Assembly (NCBI RefSeq): GCF_006494425.1
Contig: NZ_VHIV01000003.1
Location: forward strand, 1-64,000
From: Bacillus dicomae
Lineage (GTDB): Bacteria; Bacillota; Bacilli; Bacillales; Bacillaceae_G
Direction of reading: 5' to 3'
Length of the DNA: 64,000 bases
Both the position numbers and the translations under genes were made by a program. Positions within the stretch are counted from its first letter, which is position 1, and each line of letters begins with the position of its first letter. This document shows, piece after piece, positions 46,206 to 54,430 of this stretch. The notes beneath the pieces were generated by a model, which saw only the letters and a list, made by a program, of their open reading frames with translations, did no database searches and was not told the DNA's origin.

Positions 46206-46243
46206 AAAAGACGTACGAGTCAAAAGTACGTCTTTTTACTTTT
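46206..46243 (+). terminator. Intrinsic terminator
   Basis: AAAAGACGTAC/GTACGTCTTTTT hairpin. Confidence 0.9.
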
Positions 46244-46340
46244 ATAAATAAGCTTATGGCTATTACATAGGGTATCATAATAAACGGAAAATAATATAAT
46301 CGGAAATGCATAATAAATTAATAAAAAAGTGTAAATACAT

Positions 46341-46409
46341 TCATCCCTTGTTTATCGATGCTGTGAACGGTAATACTAAATAACATTGAACTTTTATAAC
46401 AAGGGATGA
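46341..46409 (+). promoter_or_regulatory. Inverted repeat covering the DUF3189 ribosome binding site
   Basis: TCATCCCTTGTT (46341-46352) is an exact complement of AACAAGGGATGA (46398-46409), with AT pairs beyond a one-base bulge. The second arm holds the Shine-Dalgarno AAGGGATG just before ATG 46414. Loop of 45 bases. Confidence 0.65.
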
Positions 46410-46413
46410 TAAT

Positions 46414-46920
46414 ATGATATTCATTTACACAGATTTCGGCGGAACACATTCAACTGCACTCGCTGCAGCCTATCATTTAAATAAATTACCAACGGATCGT
46501 AAGTTAACGAAAGAAGAAATATTAAATGTAGATTACTTTAATAAATTGAAAACAGAGGATATGGGAAAGCTCATTTTCCATGGACAAGATGAATATGGGA
46601 ATCCTGTATATACAATCGGGTGCGGGGCATCAAAAGTCGTTGTACCTGCGATGAAGCATTTAGGAGAGATTCTGCAAAAACATTGTCACAGCCATGAAAA
46701 GATTATTTTTTCTAATACATCACCAACAGTGCCTTTACCAATGACTTTTGGTGGTCTGTTTTCTAGAAGATTTCATATTGACTTTATCGGTGTACCACTA
46801 CTCGTATGGGGTGCAAAACTTAGCTGCGATAACGTACAAAGACTTGTTAGTTATACGAAAGAAGCCGGGCAATTGACGAATGATTATGTTGTAATTTTAG
46901 ATAATGAAACCTTTAAATAA
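46414..46920 (+). CDS. DUF3189 family protein
   Basis: A 168-aa soluble protein starting MIFIYTDFGGTHSTALAAAY, with DYFNKLKTEDMGKLIFHG and the TIGCGASKVVVPAM segment typical of DUF3189. The glycine/threonine-rich start resembles a P-loop-like nucleotide site (GGTHST). Function unknown. A long inverted repeat covers its ribosome binding site. Confidence 0.85.
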   Translation: MIFIYTDFGGTHSTALAAAYHLNKLPTDRKLTKEEILNVDYFNKLKTEDMGKLIFHGQDEYGNPVYTIGCGASKVVVPAMKHLGEILQKHCHSHEKIIFSNTSPTVPLPMTFGGLFSRRFHIDFIGVPLLVWGAKLSCDNVQRLVSYTKEAGQLTNDYVVILDNETFK

Positions 46921-46928
46921 TGTATGAT

Positions 46929-46965
46929 AAAAAGAAAATCGAGCAAATTACTTGATTTTCTTTTT
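46929..46965 (+). terminator. Intrinsic terminator
   Basis: AAAAAGAAAATCGAG with CTTGATTTTCTTTTT. Confidence 0.9.
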
Positions 46966-47119
46966 AATTTGTGAAAAAGACAAGAAATATTCACATTTAT
47001 TATCTATCTACTATAGCCAAAACTATAAAGTCCTGTTACTATTACAGGGATATTCTCTTTTCGTAACATAAATATATAGAAAAATTAGAAAAGAGGAATT
47101 GAATTAAGGGAGGAACAAC

Positions 47120-47926
47120 ATGAAGCGTGTTGCTTGGATTACTGATAGTACAACTGCGAGTTTTACAACAGAAGGAGATAACTTTGTTATCCCAATTGAA
47201 GTTATTATTGATGGCGTGTCGTACAAAGATTGTGAAGAAGGTGTGCGTGAGCGCGTTTATAACGCTTTAAATGAAAGTAAAACAGTCACTACATCACAGC
47301 CTAACATAGGGGAAATGGTAGAGTTATTTTCGAAATGTAAAGAAGAATATGAAGAGGGATTTGCAGTTGCTATTAGCGGAAAAGTAAGTGGAACCTATCA
47401 AAACATGAAATTAGCTGCAGAAATGGCAGGTTTCCCATTAACAGTATTAGATAGTGAAACAACAAGCTATCCAATGGATGAACTAATTAGAAAAGCGAAA
47501 TCGTTATACCATGATGGTATGACTTTACAAGATATACACAAAACATTAGTAGATGAAAAAAGAAGACCTTTCCACGTATTTCCAAAGAGTTTAAAGGGCC
47601 TGTATGCAAGTGGACGTGTAAAAGGAGTTCAATTTTTACTTGGAAGTTTATTAAGTGTCAACTTAATATTAGAAGTAAAAGGTGGAGAACTTTTACTTGA
47701 AAAGAAAGTTCGTAAAATCCAAAAATGTCGAGAATACATTAAAAATGAGCTTGAAAAAGAATTACCAAAAGTACTTCATATGTTCCATGCTAACGATAAA
47801 GATGGAGCTGAAGAATGGATTGCAGATATAAGACAAGCATTCCCTGAAATGGATTTCAAATTATATCCATTACCAATTTCATTTGCTGTTCATGCAGGTG
47901 AAGGTACAATTGCAATTAGTTATTAA
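47120..47926 (+). CDS. DegV family fatty-acid-binding protein
   Basis: A 268-aa protein with the DegV start (VAWITDSTTASF), VTTSQPNIGEM with the conserved T-SQP acyl-binding loop, AISGKVSGTYQNM, LDSETTS and a C-terminal HAGEGTIAI. DegV/FakB proteins hold a fatty acid for phosphorylation by FakA or store it. GGGAGG precedes ATG. Its terminator follows within five bases. Confidence 0.95.
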   Translation: MKRVAWITDSTTASFTTEGDNFVIPIEVIIDGVSYKDCEEGVRERVYNALNESKTVTTSQPNIGEMVELFSKCKEEYEEGFAVAISGKVSGTYQNMKLAAEMAGFPLTVLDSETTSYPMDELIRKAKSLYHDGMTLQDIHKTLVDEKRRPFHVFPKSLKGLYASGRVKGVQFLLGSLLSVNLILEVKGGELLLEKKVRKIQKCREYIKNELEKELPKVLHMFHANDKDGAEEWIADIRQAFPEMDFKLYPLPISFAVHAGEGTIAISY

Positions 47927-47930
47927 GAAG

Positions 47931-47962
47931 AAAACCCGTGAATGATTCGCGGGTTTTTTATT
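47931..47962 (+). terminator. Intrinsic terminator
   Basis: AAAACCCGTGAA/TTCGCGGGTTTTTT hairpin. Confidence 0.95.
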
Positions 47963-48050
47963 TGAAGATGGGGGTACATTATGTCTCCATTAAGCAATAG
48001 AATTCATTTATCGTTTCCGGGATTAACCGATCACTCGACTTGATTTAAAA

Positions 48051-48623
48051 TTAAAAATATAAACCTTTGCCTACTGGCTGAACAGTTTCTAGCACAATAT
48101 CAACCATTTCTTCATTAATTAGGGTTCTTATAATCCAAGCTGAGAGTTCTTGGGCAGCAAAACAGCCAGCAGCAGTTGAAATATTTCCTTCGTTTACGAA
48201 ACTTTGTTCAATAACGTCTACATCATATTCTTTAAGTTGTTCTACTACGGATGGATATGTAGTTGCTTTTTTGCCAGTTAGCAATTTTTTAGCTCCTAAT
48301 AGTAGTGAACCAGAGCACATAGATCCTATTAATTGTCTTTGAGGATCTACATGAATGCTATTAATATATTCTTGATTTTTATATAAATCTTGTATACCTT
48401 TACCGCTTGCAAATATTACAGCGTCGGCAAAAGGGATATCAGATATGCTTCCTGTCATGGGAATACGCAAGCCAGACATAGATATATGAGTTTCTTCCGT
48501 TCCTAAAAGCTGGACATCCCAATCAGAAATACTACCGACTAAACGTACACGATTTAATAAATCCCATGGTAGAAAAACATCTATATCAGTAAAGTTATCG
48601 AAACAGACTATTGCAATTTTCAT
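48051..48623 (-). CDS. DJ-1/PfpI family protein (AraC-type GATase1-like)
   Basis: A 190-aa class I glutamine amidotransferase-like protein. Nucleophile elbow GSMCSGSLLLG with C103, GKKATTYPS after it and acidic residues near the start (DNFTDIDVFLPWDLL). The family includes isonitrile hydratases, glyoxalase III and proteases; here the activity is open. GGAGGG precedes the start. Confidence 0.85.
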   Translation of the reverse strand: MKIAIVCFDNFTDIDVFLPWDLLNRVRLVGSISDWDVQLLGTEETHISMSGLRIPMTGSISDIPFADAVIFASGKGIQDLYKNQEYINSIHVDPQRQLIGSMCSGSLLLGAKKLLTGKKATTYPSVVEQLKEYDVDVIEQSFVNEGNISTAAGCFAAQELSAWIIRTLINEEMVDIVLETVQPVGKGLYF

Positions 48624-48752
48624 TTTCTAACCCTCCACTTATGAATATCAGTTTATTTATAAAATAAGCATCTCCTTTTATGTTCTATATTAAGTTATAA
48701 ATCCCTGTATATTACACGCATATGAAGGAGGTGTAGTGATTTTTTAACTCCT

Positions 48753-48887
48753 CTAAACATAGAAAGATACAAAATCTTTTTCTTGGTTTCTATCAATTTT
48801 TTGTACAAAACCAAGGTCTGTAGCAATAACTCGTAAGGTATTTCCTTGAGAATCTTTAAAATTCTCAAGGAAATAGGTGTAATTCAT
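48753..48887 (-). CDS. Small hypothetical protein or gene fragment, 44 aa
   Basis: Minus-strand frame from ATG 48887 (alternative start 48917 adds ten hydrophobic residues) reading MNYTYFLENFKDSQGNTLRV, then ATDLGFVQKIDRNQEKDFV and SFYV. The composition looks like real protein, but no ribosome binding site is well placed, so it may be the 3' end of a lost gene. Confidence 0.35.
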   Translation of the reverse strand: MNYTYFLENFKDSQGNTLRVIATDLGFVQKIDRNQEKDFVSFYV

Positions 48888-48917
48888 TACACATACAAAT
48901 AGAAATAAAAACGTCAT

Positions 48918-49225
48918 CCTTTCTTATAAATTCACAGATAGAAACATGTTTTCGTTTTTAGTGGGCATTGTTTCATTAGCTTGCTAATCTATATATAAAT
49001 TGTCGGCAATCAATAAATCATATGATTTTTATAATTTCCGTAAAATAATTTTGACGTATTTATTTTTTCAATATAAAATAATATGCATTCATCCAAATTT
49101 AACCAATAACATATAAAAGATATATCTTTTTATATGCATAGGTATGTATCTTTTTAGTTTTAAGGGGCAAAGGTTAATATGAAAGTAAAGAAACTAGTTA
49201 CGTTTGCAATACCATTTATGCAATT
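48918..49225. other. AT-rich spacer before the recombinase remnant
   Basis: Ends with an ATG at 49180 that follows AAGGGGCAAAGG and opens a hydrophobic 25-codon frame (MKVKKLVTFAIPFMQLYVSV) that looks like a signal peptide; it runs over the start of the recombinase remnant. This may be the start of another gene joined to the recombinase by a deletion. Nothing else seen. Confidence 0.35.
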
Positions 49226-49626
49226 ATACGTGTCAGTTCAATTAACCAGAATTCTTTAAGGCCATTTTAACAACTGAAAGAAATCGGAATGGATATTATT
49301 TTTGGAGAAAAAGTTTCCGGAGCAACAAAAGGTCGTGAGTAATTTCAAAAAATGTTAGAGGATATACAAGAAGGTGACATCATTTATGTTACGGAATTAA
49401 CTCAGATTAATCGTAGTACACAAGATTTATTTGAATTAATCGATAACATACGGAGTAAAAAGGAAAATTTAAAGGTCGGTTAAAGAAGTACCATAAAAAT
49501 CATGCAGGAATGAATTATGTAGTAAAGCTCTATAAAGAGGGAGATAGGACTGCAAATCAAATTTGTGAAATTACAAATATGTCTAGGTCCTCATTATATG
49601 GAAAGCTTTCGGAAAGGAACAGTTGA
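49226..49626 (+). pseudogene. Serine recombinase/resolvase remnant
   Basis: The frame reads IRVSSINQNSLRPF, stop, QLKEIGMDIIFGEKVSGATK, GRE, stop, FQKMLEDIQEGDIIYVTELT, QINRSTQDLFELIDNIRSK, then jumps near 49477 to the C-terminal part GRLKKYHKNHAGMNYVVKL, followed by the HTH QICEITNMSRSSLYGKLSE. This is a Tn917/Tn551-type resolvase with the RVSS nucleophile region. It has two CAA-to-TAA-like stops and lacks the central ~65 residues. The true N-terminus is missing. Confidence 0.85.
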
Positions 49627-49689
49627 TGAGTTATACCAAAAATCAAAAATATATAATAGAAAATAAGTTTCATATAGAGGTGGAATTAT

Positions 49690-50652
49690 ATGCCTAAAAT
49701 TGACAATATGTTAGCAATTCTATGGATGCTTCGTTCAGGTGAAAAAATTACCGCAAAACAAATTTCAGAAAAGTTAGAGATGAATATAAGGACTGTGTAT
49801 CGTTATATTGATACAATTTCAACAAGTGGCGTACCTATAATTTCAGAACCAGGACATAACGGTGGATACTCTTTATTGAACAATTTTATTGAAGCTCCTC
49901 TTTTTTTTGATTTTGAGGAGCAAACTTCACTCTTTCACGCAGCTGTTTTTGCGGAAGAAGCCGGATATTATGGAGGTGAAGCACTAAATAGGGCTATTTC
50001 AAAACTAAGTAAATACTCAAATCAAGAGCAGGAAACAAAGATAAACCAACATTTAACTAGTCTTGAAGTAATAAGTCGATTAAGCTCACTCTCTATAGAA
50101 ACTTTTTTGAAGGAGTTGGAGCAGGCCGTAGCTGACGGGTACTCAGTAAAAATTCTTTACCATAAAAGTGGAGAAAAGCAATTAAATTATAGATTGGTCG
50201 ATCCATACAGAATTATCTATTGGAATAATAAGTGGTATGTGATTGGATTTTGTCACCTTAGGGATGATATCCGTAGTTTTAGAGTAGATCGAATTGAAAG
50301 TCTAATGCTAACCGAAAATAAGTTTAACCAACCAGAAAATTTTTCAGCACGTGACTTTTTTATAAAAAGTCTTCTTCCACCTATAGAAGATAAGGAAAGT
50401 ATTATTTCTTTGGTTATTAATGGGGATAAAAGTGTATTGGCTGATATTTGCCAACATTGGTTTTTAGGATATTATTTACAAGAACGGACTTCAAATCAAG
50501 CAGTTTTTCTTTTTGAAAAAGATCTGATACATAAATATGTACCTTATTTACTTTTACCGTACAATAAATCTATTAAAGTTATTGAGCCAATAAGTCTTAA
50601 GAATAGAATAATTGAAGTTCTGTCAGAATTAATAAAATTTCATCAAGTATGA
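49690..50652 (+). CDS. HTH/WYL-domain transcriptional regulator (YafY-like)
   Basis: A 320-aa protein: HTH_11 at 1-60 (MLAILWMLRSGEKITAKQIS, then NIRTVYRYIDTISTSGVPI), a WYL domain at ~140-205 (YRLVDPYRIIYWNNKWYVIG, RSFRVDRIESL) and a C-terminal WCX part. WYL proteins sense nucleic acid or small ligands and often regulate stress or defence genes. AGAGGTGG precedes ATG. The PfpI-like gene follows after a terminator. Confidence 0.9.
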   Translation: MPKIDNMLAILWMLRSGEKITAKQISEKLEMNIRTVYRYIDTISTSGVPIISEPGHNGGYSLLNNFIEAPLFFDFEEQTSLFHAAVFAEEAGYYGGEALNRAISKLSKYSNQEQETKINQHLTSLEVISRLSSLSIETFLKELEQAVADGYSVKILYHKSGEKQLNYRLVDPYRIIYWNNKWYVIGFCHLRDDIRSFRVDRIESLMLTENKFNQPENFSARDFFIKSLLPPIEDKESIISLVINGDKSVLADICQHWFLGYYLQERTSNQAVFLFEKDLIHKYVPYLLLPYNKSIKVIEPISLKNRIIEVLSELIKFHQV

Positions 50653-50686
50653 TAACTTCCCTGACGTTAACTGTCAGGGAAGTTAT
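50653..50686 (+). terminator. Intrinsic terminator
   Basis: TAACTTCCCTGAC/GTCAGGGAAGTTA. Confidence 0.9.
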
Positions 50687-50726
50687 ATTATAATAGCTAT
50701 ATAAATTGTGATTGGAGTGTTATTGG

Positions 50727-51359
50727 ATGCAAATAAAAAAAGCTTTTCTATATGTATTTAATACAATGTCGGACTGGGAATATGGATATTTAATTGCTGA
50801 ACTAAACTCAGGAAGATATTTCAAAAAAGATTTAGCACCTTTAAAAGTAATTACAGTAGGAGCTAATAAAGAAATGATTACTACTATGGGAGGACTGAGC
50901 ATAAAACCAGATATTTCCCTTGATGAATGTACTCTTGAGAATAAAGATCTTTTAATTTTACCAGGAGGGACTACTTGGAGTGAAGAAATTCATCAACCTA
51001 TTTTAGAAAAAATTGGACACTCTTTAAAGCTTGGGACTATTGTTGCTGCAATTTGTGGTGCAACTGATGCCCTCGCGAATATGGGATACTTGGATACTAG
51101 AAAGCATACAAGTAATAACTTAGAATATACTAAAATGGTATGTCCTAACTATAAAGGAGAAAAGTTCTATGAGTTGGGATCTGCGGTATCTGATGCAAAT
51201 TTAGTTACTGCATCAGGAATAGCTCCTCTGGAATTTGCTATGGAGGTACTGAAAAAAATAGATGTATTTACACCAGATGCATTACATTCATGGTATAACC
51301 TAAATAAGACTCATAAACCTGAATACTTCTTCCAGTTAATGAATTCAATAAATAAATGA
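50727..51359 (+). CDS. DJ-1/PfpI family protein (second)
   Basis: A 210-aa protein. ATG 50727 is chosen since TTGGAGTG precedes it; the longer in-frame TTG start lies in that site. Nucleophile C110 in VAAICGATDALANMG, LLILPGGTTW before it, and HTSNNLEYTK after it. It is related to but distinct from the protein at 48051; adjacent to the WYL regulator, which may control it. Confidence 0.9.
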   Translation: MQIKKAFLYVFNTMSDWEYGYLIAELNSGRYFKKDLAPLKVITVGANKEMITTMGGLSIKPDISLDECTLENKDLLILPGGTTWSEEIHQPILEKIGHSLKLGTIVAAICGATDALANMGYLDTRKHTSNNLEYTKMVCPNYKGEKFYELGSAVSDANLVTASGIAPLEFAMEVLKKIDVFTPDALHSWYNLNKTHKPEYFFQLMNSINK

Positions 51360-51367
51360 AATAACTA

Positions 51368-51414
51368 AAAAGCTCAACTTCTCTGTAAATCAAAATAGAG
51401 AAATTGAGCTTTTT
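51368..51414 (+). terminator. Intrinsic terminator
   Basis: AAAAAGCTCAA...TTGAGCTTTTT with an inner TTCTCTG/TAGAGAA stem. Confidence 0.9.
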
Positions 51415-51417
51415 AAT

Positions 51418-51540
51418 TTAGAATTCCTTTATCGTTGTAAATCGGCATTTTCCTAACGTTACCCCTATGTAACCTTCTACAGTAATTCTACTCCAATAGT
51501 TCAATAAAGTAATGCCATAATGTCCGTTTATAGGTACATT
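51418..51540 (-). pseudogene. C-terminal fragment of an unidentified protein
   Basis: Minus-strand frame without start: NVPINGHYGITLLNYWSRIT, then VEGYIGVTLGKCRFTTIKEF, then TAA. In-frame stops lie just upstream. The short beta-rich sequence looks like the end of a small secreted or SH3-like domain. Origin unknown. Confidence 0.3.
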
Positions 51541-51759
51541 TTATTAAGTAGAAAGTAATAAATTTATTGAGGTTTAATAATTTTGATACCGATAATTCGA
51601 CATTTATAAAACCAAAAGTTGCATGTTATATTATTAGGAACAACAATATAAATAATACCATTTGTTCATTCCGTAAATAATGTTGATACAAAAGGTAAAA
51701 GGATTTTAAATATAAAAATAGAAATCTATATAAAAAAATATTTAAATGGTAGGGATATT
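51541..51759. other. Promoter region of the MerR-methyltransferase gene
   Basis: AT-rich, with no clear MerR-type 19-20 bp spaced promoter seen. AATGGTAGGGATATT before the ATG is the ribosome binding site region. Confidence 0.35.
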
Positions 51760-52983
51760 ATGAAAATCGGTAAGTTTGGAGAAGTAAATAACATAAGTAT
51801 TGATACAATTAGACATTATATGGATCTTAGTCTCATTATTCCTGAAAAAAAGGGAGGACACTATTTTTTTGATGAGTATTGTCAAACAGATTTAGAACTT
51901 GTTTTACATTACAAAGATTTAGGATTTAGTTTGAATGAAATTAAAGAACTATTTTTTTATAAAAATTTAGCGAAATCTATGAATTACGAAAAAGATATTT
52001 TCTACCAATCTTTATTTAAATTGAAATATAACAAGATGGAACAGGAAATAGAACTTTTGAAGAAGAAACGGGACAAATTAAAGGGAGTGTTACATGATTT
52101 ATTATTAACAAACGAAACTTCCAATACAGTTATAGGGCTAGATTTAAGTGTACTACATTTACTTACATGTTCTAAGTGTAGCAAAAAACTAATTCTTCAA
52201 GATGGAATAATTACTAACAATCAAATTACAGAGGGGAAGTTAATTTGTAATTGTGGTAAAGAATACAATATTACTTCAGGAATTATAACTGCTGGTAAAT
52301 TATTCAAAGCAAATGAACGAACGTCACTTGAAGATACTATTTCGGATTATATTCATGAAACGGATACTGCTTTTTTAGAGAATATACAAAAAGGAGGAGA
52401 ATGGGCGAAAAAGAAACTAATGCAGCTAGATTTAAGTAATAAGATACTACTTGAATTAGGTTCTGGCCTGGGGTTCTTTTTACGGAATAGTTATGAAAAA
52501 CTACCGGAAGATTGTTTATATATTGCTGTTGATCGAAATTTGAATAAACTTTTACTTTTAAAAGATGTAATTGAAAAAAGAAATCCTAAAAGAAACATTT
52601 TATTTATCTGTGCTGACTTTTTAAACATACCTATTCAAAAAGAGTCTGTTGATATTGTAATTGATCAGTCTGGTACAAGTAATTATAGTTTTGAACATGA
52701 GGAGTTTTTATTACACGAATTAAATCCGCTTTTTAAACACGATTGTTATTTATTAAGCTCATTTATTTTATTTAATAAATTCAGCATAAATAGCCAAATT
52801 ATAACTAGGTTTCGAGAGAATTTTATACTTCCAAAGGTAAAGAAAGAAATCCAAAATCTACAGTTTCAATCCATTGATGAAAGAACGTCAAATTATTTGG
52901 AACGTGGCGGAAAATACGAGGATTTCTTTGTTCAAGGAGAAGAAATTTATACATATTCATTTTTCGGAAAAAGATGGGGTTAA
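51760..52983 (+). CDS. MerR-type HTH fused to zinc ribbon and SAM methyltransferase
   Basis: A 407-aa three-part protein. Residues 1-65: MerR winged helix (IGKFGEVNNISIDTIRHYMD, KGGHYFFDEY, GFSLNEIKELF). ~80-115: coiled coil. ~135-180: a probable zinc ribbon C137-x2-C140 and C163-x-C165 (LTCSKCSKKL, ICNCGKEY), as in RlmA/TlrB-like rRNA methyltransferases. ~225-390: class I methyltransferase with motif I LELGSGLGFF (231-240), acidic D258 after the second strand and DIVIDQSG. The downstream MFS pump starts 110 bases later. An antibiotic-responsive regulator/modifier is inferred; the reaction is not proven. No good parallel family is recalled. Confidence 0.75.
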   Translation: MKIGKFGEVNNISIDTIRHYMDLSLIIPEKKGGHYFFDEYCQTDLELVLHYKDLGFSLNEIKELFFYKNLAKSMNYEKDIFYQSLFKLKYNKMEQEIELLKKKRDKLKGVLHDLLLTNETSNTVIGLDLSVLHLLTCSKCSKKLILQDGIITNNQITEGKLICNCGKEYNITSGIITAGKLFKANERTSLEDTISDYIHETDTAFLENIQKGGEWAKKKLMQLDLSNKILLELGSGLGFFLRNSYEKLPEDCLYIAVDRNLNKLLLLKDVIEKRNPKRNILFICADFLNIPIQKESVDIVIDQSGTSNYSFEHEEFLLHELNPLFKHDCYLLSSFILFNKFSINSQIITRFRENFILPKVKKEIQNLQFQSIDERTSNYLERGGKYEDFFVQGEEIYTYSFFGKRWG

Positions 52984-53095
52984 CTCCATCTTTTATTTAT
53001 TTTTCCTTAAAACTTTTCAAATCGTACATATTGCTATTGGGTTGACCCAAGAACTTACAATTTACGTAACATAAAGTTAGGCAGGGGGAAAAGTG

Positions 53096-54391
53096 ATGGG
53101 AAGTTTACGACTATATATAGAAAATAAAAAAAATAACCAAGAACTAAGAAATATTTGTTTATATTCAATTGCAAAAACAGTATCGCTATTCGGTAGCTCT
53201 ATTTATAGTTTTGCATTAGGCTTGTATGTTTTAGAAATAACCGGATCCGCGTTAAATTTTGCGATTACGCTCATATTAGGAACAATTCCAATGATTGTTA
53301 TGAATCCATTTGCCGGTGTAATTGCTGATAAGGTTGATAAAAAGAAACTTGTTGTTTGTATGGATTTACTAAGTGGCAGCATATTAATAGCTGTTTATAT
53401 ATTAAGCAGCCGTTATGGATTAAACTTATTCATCATTTATACAACTACCTTTCTTATGACAGTATTTACAACATTTTTTGGGATAGGGTTAGAAGCTGCA
53501 AAACCAAATATGGTCTCTAAAGAGAGACTAATGAGTATTAACTCTATAAGTAAAATTATTGATTCCATATCTTTAATTCTAGGTCCTATGTTAGGAGGCA
53601 TTGTTTTTGCAGTCTTTGATATTAAAATTTTTATAATTATAAACGGTATTTCATTTATTCTATCAGGTATATCCATACTGTTTATTCACTTTAAATTGTT
53701 CGAGCAAAACATAAATGAGGAATGTTCAATTAGAGAACTGCATTTTATTAAAGATATAAAAGAGGGATTTTCTTACTTGCTTGCAAAGGAAAGTTTAAAG
53801 AATACGTTTCTTATTTTAATTGCACTTAATTTCTTCTTAGGCTTTGCTGTAACTGTTCCATTGCCATACATTATTAATACAGTTCTCAATCTTAGTTCTA
53901 AACAATTTGGTATGATTCAAGGGACTTTTCCAGTAGGTATGATAATTGGTGCAATATTAGTAAAAAAGATAACTGATCGTTTTTCTTATTCCTATCTATT
54001 GAAAAAAATAAGTTTTATGTTGGCAATTTTTATGATACTTTCAGGTATCCCTGTTTTATTCAAAAGTATTGAAGTAAATAAATTTGTATTCGTTACTATG
54101 TATTGCGCTATTATGTTCTTTTTAGGACTAATGATAGCATTAATCGATATCCCTTTAATTTATTTTATGCAAAGAGAGATTCCAGATGAATATAGGGGCA
54201 GAGTGCTTAGTATTGGATTAAGTATAGGTAAGATGATGCAGCCAATAGCACTGGCATTATCAGGTCTATTATTAAATTATATTCCAGCCTACACGCTTCC
54301 AATTGGAGGAGGGATCGTATTTCTTATTTTGAATAAGGCTTACTCAAATAAGTTGAATTTAGAAATTCATTCAAAAGATTATAGTGTTTAA
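53096..54391 (+). CDS. MFS transporter (macrolide-efflux type)
   Basis: A 431-aa, twelve-helix transporter; ATG 53096 (an adjacent GTG at 53093 is possible) follows AGGGGG. Motif A AGVIADKVDKKKLVVCMDLL and a symmetric second half (VKKITDRFSYSYLL) match MefA/MFS_3 pumps. It is probably cotranscribed with the MerR-methyltransferase, suggesting regulated export of a drug. Terminator downstream is shared with the converging gene. Confidence 0.9.
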   Translation: MGSLRLYIENKKNNQELRNICLYSIAKTVSLFGSSIYSFALGLYVLEITGSALNFAITLILGTIPMIVMNPFAGVIADKVDKKKLVVCMDLLSGSILIAVYILSSRYGLNLFIIYTTTFLMTVFTTFFGIGLEAAKPNMVSKERLMSINSISKIIDSISLILGPMLGGIVFAVFDIKIFIIINGISFILSGISILFIHFKLFEQNINEECSIRELHFIKDIKEGFSYLLAKESLKNTFLILIALNFFLGFAVTVPLPYIINTVLNLSSKQFGMIQGTFPVGMIIGAILVKKITDRFSYSYLLKKISFMLAIFMILSGIPVLFKSIEVNKFVFVTMYCAIMFFLGLMIALIDIPLIYFMQREIPDEYRGRVLSIGLSIGKMMQPIALALSGLLLNYIPAYTLPIGGGIVFLILNKAYSNKLNLEIHSKDYSV

Positions 54392-54400
54392 CCTAACTTA

Positions 54401-54430
54401 AAAAGTGCAGGATCACCATCCTGCACTTTT
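54401..54430. terminator. Bidirectional terminator
   Basis: AAAAGTGCAGGAT/ATCCTGCACTTTT, 13-bp perfect stem with a four-base loop. Confidence 0.95.

Noticed and set aside
51418-51540. Intact small minus-strand gene
   Set aside because: The frame has no start codon and stops lie just upstream; listed only as a weak fragment.
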